From the NCBI GenBank assembly GCA_027318945.1, contig DAHVOF010000126.1:1-15239 (forward strand): a stretch of 15,239 nt of DNA, given 5' to 3'. The stretch is from Actinomycetota bacterium. Its GTDB lineage: Bacteria; Actinomycetota; Acidimicrobiia; Acidimicrobiales; Acidimicrobiaceae. Position 1 is the first letter of the stretch; each line of letters begins with the position of its first letter. The notes under the pieces were generated by a model. The model saw only the letters and a program-made list of their open reading frames with translations, searched no databases and was not told where the DNA came from. Below are positions 6,852-14,616 of this stretch, in pieces. The position numbers and the translations under genes are program-made.

Positions 6852-7754
6852 ATGGACGAGCGTGATTTGCGAATCTTCCTGAATCTCTCGGGGTTTGACT
6901 CCATCAGAGAAGCAGGGCGGAATCTTTACATGACCCAGCCTTCCCTGAGCCTGCACATCAAGAAGCTCGAAAAGGAGGTTGGGGCCGAACTAATCCTCAG
7001 GAATCGGAGCGGCTTCGAACTCACGGCGGCGGGCAAGCAGCTCCTCGGCTTTGCCCCGATATTCATCGCACTGTGCGAAGAGATCCGGCAGCGCACCTCA
7101 GAGGAACCGGACATTGACGGCTCGTGGAAGATCGGCGCCACGTCCTCACTCTCCATCTTCCTACTGGGTCCCGTGCTGGGCCATTGGGCAATACGAAAAC
7201 CAAGATTCAATCTGACAGTTTCAGTGGCGCGCCACTCAGCCATAATCAATGACGTCCTGCATGGGCGCATATGCATGGGGCTGGTAAGAACCCTGCCTAC
7301 AGATGTCATAGGAATCAAGAGCGTCCGCCTGGGTGAGGAGAGAATCCTATGCGTGGAATCTGTCCTGAACGATCCGCCAACCTCCATTGCGACCATGAAC
7401 GGGAAGACTCTCTTCTGCCCGGCTTCCGACAACATTCTCTGGGAAGCCGTGAACAGGTTCATAACTGAATACCACATTGAACCCGGCAAGATACTTCACG
7501 TCGCAACAGCCGAAGCTAGGGCCCAGGCAGTCATGGAGTCGATCAACACGGTAGCTTTTGTACCGGAGTGCACCCTGAAATTCCGAGGCAACGATACTCA
7601 TGCTTTGCGCCAGATCGCCACGCCGGACAGCACCAAAAACCCGACCAGCCCGGTATACGTGATATGGCGCGAAGACAAACTGCCCAAAGAGCTCAACGGG
7701 CTTGTCACAGCTCTGAGGCGCAAGTTTCAGGACAAGGCGGTGCGAGCCAGCTGA
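6852..7754 (+). CDS. LysR-family transcriptional regulator
   Basis: DNA-binding regulator of 300 residues, the usual LysR length. The N-terminal winged helix-turn-helix is clear: RDLRIFLNLSGFDSIREAG, then LYMTQPSLSLHIKKLEKEVG and LILRNRSGFELTAAGKQLL (about residues 4-65). A linker helix and a two-lobed effector-binding domain follow (about 90-290). I chose the ATG at 6852 because it gives the standard start MDERDLRIF; upstream in-frame ATGs at 6834 and 6810 would add 6 or 14 residues of no family character. It is divergent from the metalloenzyme/AAA+/VWA operon, the classical layout for a LysR activator responding to a substrate or intermediate of the divergent pathway. Target and inducer are inferences. 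It is convergent with motB, with 24 bp between stops. Confidence 0.93.
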   Translation: MDERDLRIFLNLSGFDSIREAGRNLYMTQPSLSLHIKKLEKEVGAELILRNRSGFELTAAGKQLLGFAPIFIALCEEIRQRTSEEPDIDGSWKIGATSSLSIFLLGPVLGHWAIRKPRFNLTVSVARHSAIINDVLHGRICMGLVRTLPTDVIGIKSVRLGEERILCVESVLNDPPTSIATMNGKTLFCPASDNILWEAVNRFITEYHIEPGKILHVATAEARAQAVMESINTVAFVPECTLKFRGNDTHALRQIATPDSTKNPTSPVYVIWREDKLPKELNGLVTALRRKFQDKAVRAS

Positions 7755-7778
7755 CGCGGGCATGAAATCGTGCGCGCG

Positions 7779-8543
7779 TCAGGGTCCGGGCGTAGTGAAG
7801 TCGATCGACGAGCTGACAATTATGTCTACCCTCCGGTTCTTCGCCTGCCCGCCGGGCGTGGCGTTGGACGCGAGAGGGTGGTATTGACCGTAACCAACAA
7901 GCGCGATAGAGCTCGGATCCACTCCACCAACCTTGGTCATTCGAATGACTACCGTTGTAGATCTTGCGGCCGACAACGCCCAGTTCGTGGCGTATACGCC
8001 TCCCGTAATCGGTTCGTTGTCGGTGTATCCAGCGACTTCAATTGCATTTGGATAGCTTTTGAGCACCCCGGCAATGACGTCTACAACTTCTTTGCCAATC
8101 GGAGCAAGCTGAGCGGAATCGGTGCCAAAAAATGCCGAATCCGCCGCCAATCCAACCGTAATCCCCGTGGAATCAGATGAAATGCTCACATCGCCAACCA
8201 AGCCTTTTGCGCTGAGCGCAGCAATCAGCTGTTCCTGAATTAGACCCAGCAACTTCGTCTGCGGTGTCGCCTTCGGCGCAGGATTCGATACGGCTGGTAA
8301 CGTAGTCGTTGCCGTGGGGACGTAGGAGCCCAGAGCTTGGGCCGCCGACTGTCTGAACTCGCGGTATTTTGCCATGTTGAGGGCGGATATCGCGAACAGC
8401 ACCACGAAAAGCACCAGAAGCAGCGTTATCATGTCGGCGTAGGTCAAGAGCCACCGATCCCGCCCTGACTCCCCATGCCTCTTAAAATCCGAAAAGGCTT
8501 TCTTTTGCCGGATCGGAACGAAGCTTTTTGACTTCTCCTCCAT
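7779..8543 (-). CDS. motB: MotB-like flagellar motor stator protein (OmpA/MotB domain)
   Basis: Stator subunit that couples ion flow to flagellar rotation and anchors the stator to peptidoglycan. 254 residues. After a basic cytoplasmic N terminus, the single membrane segment begins with the MotB plug motif WLLTYADMITLLLVLFVVLF (31-50); Asp37 is the expected ion-carrying aspartate. A Thr/Pro/Ala-rich periplasmic linker leads to the OmpA-like peptidoglycan-binding domain with GYTDNEPI, NWALSAARS, GYGQYHPLASN and AKNRRVDI. I chose the ATG at 8543 because CGGAGG lies 7 nt upstream; an in-frame ATG at 8564 would overlap that site. motB normally follows motA, but no motA is adjacent: the 770 bp upstream hold no gene. 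A MotB/OmpA-like protein with another partner cannot be excluded. Confidence 0.88.
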   Translation of the reverse strand: MEEKSKSFVPIRQKKAFSDFKRHGESGRDRWLLTYADMITLLLVLFVVLFAISALNMAKYREFRQSAAQALGSYVPTATTTLPAVSNPAPKATPQTKLLGLIQEQLIAALSAKGLVGDVSISSDSTGITVGLAADSAFFGTDSAQLAPIGKEVVDVIAGVLKSYPNAIEVAGYTDNEPITGGVYATNWALSAARSTTVVIRMTKVGGVDPSSIALVGYGQYHPLASNATPGGQAKNRRVDIIVSSSIDFTTPGP

Positions 8544-8550
8544 AAAAAAA

Positions 8551-8556
8551 CCTCCG
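8551..8556 (-). promoter_or_regulatory. Ribosome binding site deciding the motB start
   Basis: CGGAGG on the minus strand, separated from the ATG at 8543 by seven T residues. It excludes the upstream in-frame ATG at 8564 as the main start. Confidence 0.65.
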
Positions 8557-8609
8557 ACCCACATCAGTGTTTACGGCCGCAACTCTAGAGCAGTTGAGCG
8601 CGCCCAGGA

Positions 8610-8615
8610 TTTATA
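8610..8615 (-). promoter_or_regulatory. Possible -10 element for motB
   Basis: TATAAA on the minus strand, about 67 nt before the motB start, with no clear -35. I see no sigma-28 flagellar promoter of the TAAA-N15-GCCGATAA type. Confidence 0.22.
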
Positions 8616-9173
8616 TGATGCCTTGGCGCCACACGTGCCGTCCGTACCCAAGTTCGCTGCCTCTGTCAGGAGGAGCTTGACATCGAGCGGTACACTTGCC
8701 AGCTGTTCCGACACGGCTCGACAAAGGCAATCTTGCCTGCTGGACTTCAATTCAACCTTTAATCAGGATCTTGACCGAACCAAGCCCGCACGCCACAGGA
8801 TCCGCCCGTGACGTCGAAGCCAGACGTGGCAAGTCGCAAGTTCCCCAGAGAAGACTTCACGCGCCTCGGCGTTGCCGCCTACGATTGCGCCCAACGACAG
8901 AACAGCAGAAGGTCAGTGACAGGCAAAAGCCAAGTCGTTTTTGCGATGCTCGGGGGAAGGAACAACATGCGCGGGCCTACACACAGCTAGGAATGTGCCT
9001 GCAAAAACGCTTGCCCTACTACGACATGGAGAAGCACGGCCCGAAGGCCCAGCCCAGGCGAAGCTATGACAGTGGAAAAGGTCGACTATTGCGGTGGCTT
9101 CGACGGTTTGTTCTCTAAGATCACCTGGATTTGCCTGTGGGAAGGGAGCCACGTAGCACAAGGGCATCCGCGC

Positions 9174-9209
9174 GAGTGGGCCCGCACCAGCAGGCCCACT
9201 CTTTCATTC
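9174..9209. terminator. Strong hairpin downstream of the SQR-like gene
   Basis: GAGTGGGCC (9174-9182) pairs perfectly with GGCCCACTC (9193-9201) around a 10-nt loop. On the plus strand a short TTTCATT tail follows; on the minus strand the tail is GC-rich. The only gene ending nearby is the minus-strand SQR-like gene, 114 bp before it, so it may act as a terminator for that gene despite the poor tail. It would fit a plus-strand transcript better, but no plus-strand gene ends here. Confidence 0.45.
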
Positions 9210-9315
9210 CCACGGAGGCGGGATGAATCTGTTAAGTTCTTGCGGCTTGACCACGGGCTTCCGGCACCTCATCCATGTTGCGTTGCGGCCCTACCGAAGC
9301 CAGCTAAATTTCACC

Positions 9316-10524
9316 TTATGGCAACGTGACGTAGCCGTGCCTGGACTTCCAAAGGAAGTACTTCTCGAACGCGAGCTTCATAGCATGCGCCTGCGGGCCA
9401 GGAATAAGGATCCCGTGGCCTAGAGCAGGAAGCATCTTGTCGGCGAGTATGATCACGCCGTTGTTGCCGGCGTCCATGACGCATACCGCGGGCATGTCTC
9501 CGAAAGCCTCGTGAGCCTGCACCGGCTCTCCCTTGATCTGGGCGGCAATGTTCCGAGCTGCAACGTGAGCCATCCGCTCGGTGGGGAAGCCGGTCTTGGG
9601 AATCCCCACCGGCACCGCCGTTTGCCACGGCACTGTCACCTGGGCTGCGATTCCAACCGCATAGACCTCATCGTAAGATTGGCTCTGGTAAGTGTCGCGA
9701 ACCTTGACATACCCCTTGTCGTCGGTGAGATCAGGTACGTCCTTCAAGAAATCCTGCCCTAAGAATGGAGGTATTACCATCGCGTAGGAGAAATCCACCG
9801 CTTTCCCGTCACCAAGAACGATGCGGCCCTCATCGACATGGTCGATGGACGCATTGACAATCGGAGTGATCTTCTCCTTCTTGAGAAACATTCCTAAAAG
9901 GGTCTCTCCATGAGGAAGACCGCCAATTCCGAAATGGCCCAGGAACGGCTCGGATGTAATGTAGGTGATCTTTGACCGGTTCTTGAGTCCAGCTTTTCGC
10001 AGCTGGTGCGAAACATTGAACAAGTACTCATATGCTGCTCCGAAACAACCTGCGCCCTGAGAAGCGCCGATCACTATGTCGCCGGGATTGCTCAAAAACT
10101 TTCGCCAACCTTCACCTGCCCGGATTGCGTCTTCCAAGGTTGTGATAGTGTAAGCGTTGCCCGTTGGGCCGAGGCCTGGCGCTATGGCGAAATTGTTCCG
10201 GTACCCCGTTGCTATGACGAGGTAGTCGTAACTGAATTGTCCGACGTTGGTGCTTACACTCTTCCCTTTCAAATCGATCCCGTTAGCCTCCCCCTTCACG
10301 AAATCGATTCCGTGCGTTTCAAAGGTCGGTTCGAGGGGGAACGTAAGGTCCGATGGGCGGCGCTTCCCAAATGGTAGCCAAATGAGCGAGGGGTTGAACA
10401 CAAACTCATCGGACATCGATACCACTCTGACGTCGACATCTCCGTTGAGCTCATGGCGAACCGCCAACGCGGCGGTGAGTCCCCCAAAGTTCCCACCCAG
10501 GACCAACACTTTACTGCGAGCCAT
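9316..10524 (-). CDS. sqr: Sulfide:quinone oxidoreductase-like FAD flavoprotein
   Basis: Membrane-associated flavoprotein of the SQR/flavocytochrome c sulfide dehydrogenase family, 402 residues. SQR oxidises sulfide to polysulfide or sulfur and reduces quinone. Seen are the N-terminal FAD motif VLVLGGNFGGLTAAL (6-20), YLVIATGYR (101-109), GAGCFGAAYEY (157-167) with Cys160, VGIAAQVTVPWQT with PKTGFPTE (290-316), and Cys348 in AVCVMDAGNNG. The C-terminal KLAFEKYFLWK (383-393) is the amphipathic helix typical of SQR. Only two cysteines exist, matching the redox disulfide pair of the family. The third SQR cysteine, near residue 128, is absent (AYTITT). I chose the ATG at 10524 because CGGAGG lies 5 nt upstream and the FAD motif follows at once; the frame stays open upstream to 10818 without family similarity. 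SQR is the best call, but an NADH dehydrogenase-like or FCSD-like role is possible. Confidence 0.82.
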   Translation of the reverse strand: MARSKVLVLGGNFGGLTAALAVRHELNGDVDVRVVSMSDEFVFNPSLIWLPFGKRRPSDLTFPLEPTFETHGIDFVKGEANGIDLKGKSVSTNVGQFSYDYLVIATGYRNNFAIAPGLGPTGNAYTITTLEDAIRAGEGWRKFLSNPGDIVIGASQGAGCFGAAYEYLFNVSHQLRKAGLKNRSKITYITSEPFLGHFGIGGLPHGETLLGMFLKKEKITPIVNASIDHVDEGRIVLGDGKAVDFSYAMVIPPFLGQDFLKDVPDLTDDKGYVKVRDTYQSQSYDEVYAVGIAAQVTVPWQTAVPVGIPKTGFPTERMAHVAARNIAAQIKGEPVQAHEAFGDMPAVCVMDAGNNGVIILADKMLPALGHGILIPGPQAHAMKLAFEKYFLWKSRHGYVTLP

Positions 10525-10529
10525 ACCTG

Positions 10530-10535
10530 CCTCCG
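10530..10535 (-). promoter_or_regulatory. Ribosome binding site deciding the SQR-like start
   Basis: CGGAGG on the minus strand, 5 nt before the ATG at 10524. It excludes a 98-residue N-terminal extension that would otherwise be open to 10818. Confidence 0.65.
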
Positions 10536-10567
10536 CTACATATAGGGCACTATCTGCCACTTCGGGG

Positions 10568-10596
10568 AAGATACCACTAATGTCCGGGAGAGTAAA
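10568..10596 (-). promoter_or_regulatory. Candidate promoter for the SQR-like gene
   Basis: On the minus strand, -35-like TTTACT (10596-10591), a 17-bp spacer, and -10-like TATCTT (10573-10568), about 43 nt before the start codon. Each box matches four of six consensus bases. Confidence 0.3.
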
Positions 10597-10915
10597 GGAA
10601 GATTCCACGGGCAAACACGGAAACCAATGAGGCAATCCTACGGTGCTGCCACGTGCGTATCCCACGAAATTACCGGCCTGGATCTCCGGCTTCGGTACCC
10701 ATAATCCGGACTCTCGCACCCGGTAAACCTTCGGTAGGTTCGAACCGAGCAAAGAACTGGTTACGGCTTTGCGAAAGATCTTTTCTAAATGAGAAGATTT
10801 CCGCCTTCTCGCAAACACTGATTGCAGCCAGCTGCACTACCCTCCTATTTGTGAGTTGTTCTCTCATTACCACCCTTGAATGGTCTTACCCGAAACCCCA
10901 ACGGATTAGCCATCT

Positions 10916-12514
10916 ATGAAAAGATCCGGACAGCGCGAAAGGAGCAGAACGGGCGCGCTCCGCGAGTACTCCGCGGATGCGGCAAGATCAGGGTGGCGAT
11001 CCCTCCGTCTTCTTTTCGGTGGGCCAGCAAGAACGCGGGTAATCTTGCTGCTGGCGGGGGTACTAGCACTCAACAGCGCAGACATCGCCACGGTGGGCGC
11101 CTCCGCCACGCAGCTTCGCATCGGGTTACACATTTCCAACACCGACATCGGCCTGCTCGTCGCCGCGACTGCGGCAGTGGCAGCTGTTTTCAGTGTTCCT
11201 TTCGGTATCCTCGTGGACCGGGCTCACCGGGTGGCGGTGATCTCGATCACCGTAGCAACCTGGGGGGCAGTGATGCTGATCAGCGCATTCTCCACTAGCT
11301 TCAGCCAACTGCTGACAATTCGCCTCGTTCTAGGCGCCATGACCGCCGTCTCCGGGCCAGGAGTGGCGTCCCTGATCGGTGACTACTTTCCGGCCGGCGA
11401 GAGAGGAAAGATTTACGGCTACGTCCTCGCAGGAGAGCTGCTGGGAGCCGGGGCAGGCTTCGTCATAACGGGCGATGTGGCGGACATCTCATGGCGAGTG
11501 GCGTTCGCCCTCCTGGCTGTGCCTACAGTCCCCCTTGCATGGGCGCTCGGCCACCTTCCGGAACCGGCACGCGGAGGCGCAAGCCAGCTCCTTCCCGGTG
11601 CGGAGCGAATAGTAGGGCACCGGGAACTGAAGCTTCGAGAGCGCAGGCGGGAGAGAGGGACGGGCTCCGGCAAGGATTGGAACCGTCCGAGTACAGGCTC
11701 GGTTCAATCCCTGTTTTCAAACGAGGGCGGCGGGAACGGGAAAACCCAGAGGTCAGGCGCACATAATGGGCACGAACCCACTGACGCTCAACAACTCGCC
11801 AGCCAGCTTGGCATAGAGGCAGACCCCAACGCAGTTTTGAACACGGACCCCAGAACCATGGGGGTCTTCACGATGTTCCGCTACGTTCTCAGCGTACGAA
11901 CGAACGTCTTTCTCATAATCTCCGGCATCTGCAGCTACTTCTTCCTCACCGGCGTAGAAACCTTCGGTCTCGAGTTCGTCAAGGGCCAGTATCACATGCC
12001 CCAGCTCCTAGCCAGCCTCCTCATGCTGATCGTCGGCGGGGGAGCAATGGTGGGGGTGCTGATCGGCGGCCGTTTGGGAGACAATCTCGTCAAGCGCGGG
12101 CGCCTCAACGGCCGTCTGATAGTCGCAGCCGTGGCGGCAATCATCACGACAGTTCTTTTCGTGCCGTCATTCGTCACGCACAGCGCGTTTACCGCGCTGC
12201 CCTATATCATCGCGGCGGCTTTCGCCCTTACCGCGCAGAACCCTCCGATAGACGCAGCCCGCCTTGACATCATGCCCCCTCTGCTCTGGGGCCGCGCCGA
12301 AGGCGTGCGCTCGCTGCTTAGAACCGCGGCGCAAGCTCTCGCGCCCCTCGCATTCGGCGCCATCTCCGATGCCATCGGTCTCAGATACACGTTCGCGATC
12401 ATGCTGATTCCTTTTCTGGCAAGCGGAGTAATCCTGCTGTTAGCGCTCCGCAGCTACCCGAGAGACGTTGCCACTGCAGCGCTCTCGGCAGATTTGGAGG
12501 GCAGGGAAAGCTAA
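10916..12514 (+). CDS. Major facilitator superfamily (MFS) transporter with long central loop
   Basis: Inner-membrane secondary transporter, 532 residues, longer than the usual 400-450. The N-terminal half (about 40-215) has the MFS A motif between helices 2 and 3, FGILVDRAHR (96-105), and ISWRVAFALLAVPTVPLAWALG ending the sixth helix region. The C-terminal half (about 325-512) repeats the motif as GGRLGDNLVKRGR (384-396). Between them lies a roughly 105-residue hydrophilic loop (215-320) rich in Arg, Gly and Ser, with two basic clusters near 231-246, which accounts for the extra length. An N-terminal basic tail precedes the first helix. The ribosome binding site before the ATG is weak, so the start is uncertain. 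It is divergent from the SQR-like gene and convergent with acs. Substrate cannot be predicted; the arrangement resembles the spinster/sugar-phosphate-like MFS group but is not specific. Confidence 0.85.
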   Translation: MKRSGQRERSRTGALREYSADAARSGWRSLRLLFGGPARTRVILLLAGVLALNSADIATVGASATQLRIGLHISNTDIGLLVAATAAVAAVFSVPFGILVDRAHRVAVISITVATWGAVMLISAFSTSFSQLLTIRLVLGAMTAVSGPGVASLIGDYFPAGERGKIYGYVLAGELLGAGAGFVITGDVADISWRVAFALLAVPTVPLAWALGHLPEPARGGASQLLPGAERIVGHRELKLRERRRERGTGSGKDWNRPSTGSVQSLFSNEGGGNGKTQRSGAHNGHEPTDAQQLASQLGIEADPNAVLNTDPRTMGVFTMFRYVLSVRTNVFLIISGICSYFFLTGVETFGLEFVKGQYHMPQLLASLLMLIVGGGAMVGVLIGGRLGDNLVKRGRLNGRLIVAAVAAIITTVLFVPSFVTHSAFTALPYIIAAAFALTAQNPPIDAARLDIMPPLLWGRAEGVRSLLRTAAQALAPLAFGAISDAIGLRYTFAIMLIPFLASGVILLLALRSYPRDVATAALSADLEGRES

Positions 12515-12532
12515 AAGCCACGGCTTATCCCC

Positions 12533-12550
12533 CAGCCAAGCATCTGGCTG
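12533..12550 (+). terminator. Weak hairpin after the MFS gene
   Basis: CAGCCA (12533-12538) pairs with TGGCTG (12545-12550) around a 6-nt loop, 18 bp after the MFS stop codon. No T-run follows, so it is at best a weak or factor-dependent terminator. Confidence 0.28.
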
Positions 12551-12601
12551 TCATCAGGACATAGTTGGCGGAGATCACACGAGCTGGAACCAAGACCACT
12601 T

Positions 12602-12630
12602 TTGACATGCTGTTTCTCCAATGGTATCAG
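12602..12630 (+). promoter_or_regulatory. Promoter-like sequence pointing into the 3' end of acs
   Basis: A perfect -35 TTGACA (12602-12607), a 17-bp spacer, and -10-like TATCAG (12625-12630; four of six). It lies between the convergent MFS and acs genes and would drive an RNA antisense to the 3' end of acs. No plus-strand gene follows. Confidence 0.3.
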
Positions 12631-12714
12631 CCAGTGGCTTCAAGCCGGGAGCAAACGGCTACAGGGCCTTCCCATCGACACGACGACATGATCTAGCGCG
12701 CCACAGTGCAGCCG

Positions 12715-14616
12715 TCAGCGCGCGTCGGCCTTCATCTTTTCCCACGCCTCACGGGCATCGGCCACCGAGCCCTCGTCCTCTATTGTGGAAACGTCGCCAG
12801 GATCCTTGCCAAGGGTCACGGCTTTGAGCACGCGGCGCATTATCTTGCCTGACCTCGTCTTTGGAAGCGCGTCAACGAAGTTGACGTCTGAGATTACCGC
12901 TATCGGGCCAAGATGCTCCCGCACGGTCGCAAGGAGCGACCCACGCAGCTCGTCAGAAGGGGCGTTGCCCGCTCTGAGCACAATGAATGCGGATATGACC
13001 TCGCCTCGCAGCTCATCTGGACGGCCAGTCACCCCCGCTTCTGCCACGGCTGGATGGTGCAGAAACGCCGTTTCCACCTCGATGGTTCCAATGCGGTGGC
13101 CCGCTATCTTGATGATCTCGTCAGCTCTCCCGGAGAACCAGAAGTAGCCGTCCTCATCCACCGAGGCGGAGTCACCCGTATAGAACACATCTGGGATCAC
13201 TCCCCAATAGTCCCTCCCGTAGCGCTCCTCGTCTTTCCATATTGTGGCGGTCAGGCCGGGGAATGGTCTCGTCACGACCACTATTCCCTTTTCATCCACC
13301 TCGCATTTGCGCCCATCGAGATCCCTGATCTCCGCAAACATCCCGGGCAGCGGTACGCCTGCGGAACCGGGCTTGATAGGCAGGAGGTTGACTCCGAATG
13401 GATTGCCAAAGACCGGGCCTCCGGTCTCGGTCTGCCACATGTGATCGATGACGGGAACTTTGTTTCCCAGCACCTCGTGCTGAAGCCACTCCCACGCCGG
13501 AATGTTGAGCACCTCTCCAGCGCACACAACCCTTGTCAGGGAGGAGATGTCGTGGAGCCGGGCCGGCTCCGCGCCGTGGCGCATAAGCATTCTGACGGCC
13601 GTAGGGGCGGTGAACACCCCCGAGACGTGGTAGCGGTCTACGATCTGGTAAAGCTGCTGCGGGCTGGGGTAATCCAGCGCGCCCTCATACGCTATCGTGG
13701 TTGCTCCCATCAGGAGCGGGGCGTAAACGATGTAGCTGTGCCCCACAACCCAGCCGATGTCGGAAGTTGACCACCATACGTCGCGCTCGGTCATACCGAA
13801 ACAGACCCTTGCTGAGGTGGTGATGCCCACCTGGTACGGACCGTGGGTGTGCACAGTAAGCTTCGGCTTGCCAGTGGTTCCAGAGGTGGCGAGTATGTAA
13901 GCCGGCTCGTTCGATTCCATGATCTCGTAGTCGTCGGGCTGGCCCTCTCCCAGCTCGAGAAAGTGCGCCCAGGTGATGTCGCGACCTGCCTTGAGTCCGC
14001 CAGGCTCGCCCTGGCGACCGAGCACCACCACCTTCTCAATGGGGGATCCGGGATCGGCCAAAGCCTCCGCAACTATCCCCGTCAAAGGTACGAGACTTCC
14101 CTTGCGCCAAGTGCCGTCGGCTGTCAGCAACACCTTCGCCTCCGCAAGCCTGATCCGCTCGGAAAGGGCCCCGCTTCCAAACCCGGCGAATACCACCAAA
14201 TGTATGGCGCCGATGCGCGTCACCGCCAACATGGCCGCAATAGCCTCTGGCATAGTGGGCATGTAAATCGCTACCCGATCTCCGCGTTTGACTCCGATGC
14301 CCCTGAGCCCTTTTGCGATTCGCTTCACCTCGTATAGGAGCTGTCCGTAGGTGAAGCTTCTCCGCTCGCCCATCTCGTTCTCAGAAATTAGAGCGGTGTG
14401 TCCTCCCCAGCCCCTGTTTACATGGTGATCGAGAGCATTGAAGGAAATATTCGTGCGGCCGCCAAGAAACCATCGAAAAGTCGGAGGATCATGCTCGAAC
14501 ACCTTGTCCCAGGTTCTAAACCAGGGTATCTGCCGTGCCGCATCATCCCAGTACCCATCCGGATCGGACTGAGCCCATTCGATAATGCGGCGCACCGCCG
14601 GGCTGACAATATCCAT
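12715..14616 (-). CDS. acs: AMP-forming acetyl-CoA synthetase (acetate--CoA ligase)
   Basis: Converts acetate, ATP and CoA to acetyl-CoA, AMP and pyrophosphate in the cytoplasm. 633 residues, close to the usual 630-660. Seen are the N-terminal WFLGGRTNISFNALDHHV (49-66), the adenylation signature TSGTTGKPK (244-252), MWQTETGG (393-400) with the conserved Trp of the acyl pocket, YTGDSA (479-484), the hinge and C-domain GRADEIIKIAGHRIGTIEVE (496-515), and PKTRSGKIMRR (585-595), where Lys591 is the catalytic lysine and the usual target of regulatory acetylation. I chose the ATG at 14616 because AAGGGGGAG lies just upstream; a frame open to 14685 adds 23 residues without family character. A strong promoter-like pair lies upstream. 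Propionate or another short acid as main substrate cannot be excluded: the signature continues KPKLTVHTHG rather than the commoner KPKGVVHTTGG. Confidence 0.93.
   Translation of the reverse strand: MDIVSPAVRRIIEWAQSDPDGYWDDAARQIPWFRTWDKVFEHDPPTFRWFLGGRTNISFNALDHHVNRGWGGHTALISENEMGERRSFTYGQLLYEVKRIAKGLRGIGVKRGDRVAIYMPTMPEAIAAMLAVTRIGAIHLVVFAGFGSGALSERIRLAEAKVLLTADGTWRKGSLVPLTGIVAEALADPGSPIEKVVVLGRQGEPGGLKAGRDITWAHFLELGEGQPDDYEIMESNEPAYILATSGTTGKPKLTVHTHGPYQVGITTSARVCFGMTERDVWWSTSDIGWVVGHSYIVYAPLLMGATTIAYEGALDYPSPQQLYQIVDRYHVSGVFTAPTAVRMLMRHGAEPARLHDISSLTRVVCAGEVLNIPAWEWLQHEVLGNKVPVIDHMWQTETGGPVFGNPFGVNLLPIKPGSAGVPLPGMFAEIRDLDGRKCEVDEKGIVVVTRPFPGLTATIWKDEERYGRDYWGVIPDVFYTGDSASVDEDGYFWFSGRADEIIKIAGHRIGTIEVETAFLHHPAVAEAGVTGRPDELRGEVISAFIVLRAGNAPSDELRGSLLATVREHLGPIAVISDVNFVDALPKTRSGKIMRRVLKAVTLGKDPGDVSTIEDEGSVADAREAWEKMKADAR

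Larger units (their letters stand above)
8544..9315. other. 772-bp region without a convincing gene
   Basis: Short open frames exist on both strands (for example 8696-9118 plus and 9167-8913 minus), but their products show no domain, are Arg/Pro-rich, and lack ribosome binding sites. No tRNA-like T-arm is seen. It contains AGGCAA-TC-TTGCCT at 8725-8738 and the strong hairpin at 9174-9201. It may be an eroded gene remnant; I cannot identify one. Confidence 0.5.
10525..10915. other. Divergent intergenic region between SQR-like and MFS genes
   Basis: 391 bp with no gene I can support. It holds the candidate SQR promoter and a small hairpin GAGAAG...CTTCTC (10791-10796/10805-10810). A plus-strand promoter for the MFS gene must be near 10820-10900, but I find no good pair of boxes. 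Confidence 0.45.

Noticed and set aside
8696..9118. 140-codon open frame on the plus strand in the gap upstream of motB
   Set aside because: No ribosome binding site, Arg/Pro-rich composition with no domain, and overlapping open frames in other phases; nothing favours it over chance.
10718..10746. tRNA T-arm-like GGTTCGAACC in the minus strand
   Set aside because: The flanking bases do not form a 5-bp T-stem, and no acceptor, anticodon or D arms can be folded around it.
10525..10818. 98-residue N-terminal extension of the SQR-like protein
   Set aside because: The FAD motif begins right after the ATG at 10524, which has a CGGAGG site at 5 nt; the extension has no family similarity.
12913..13770. 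285-codon open frame on the plus strand
   Set aside because: Antisense to acs, which is an unbroken, well-conserved synthetase; the antisense product has no recognisable motif.
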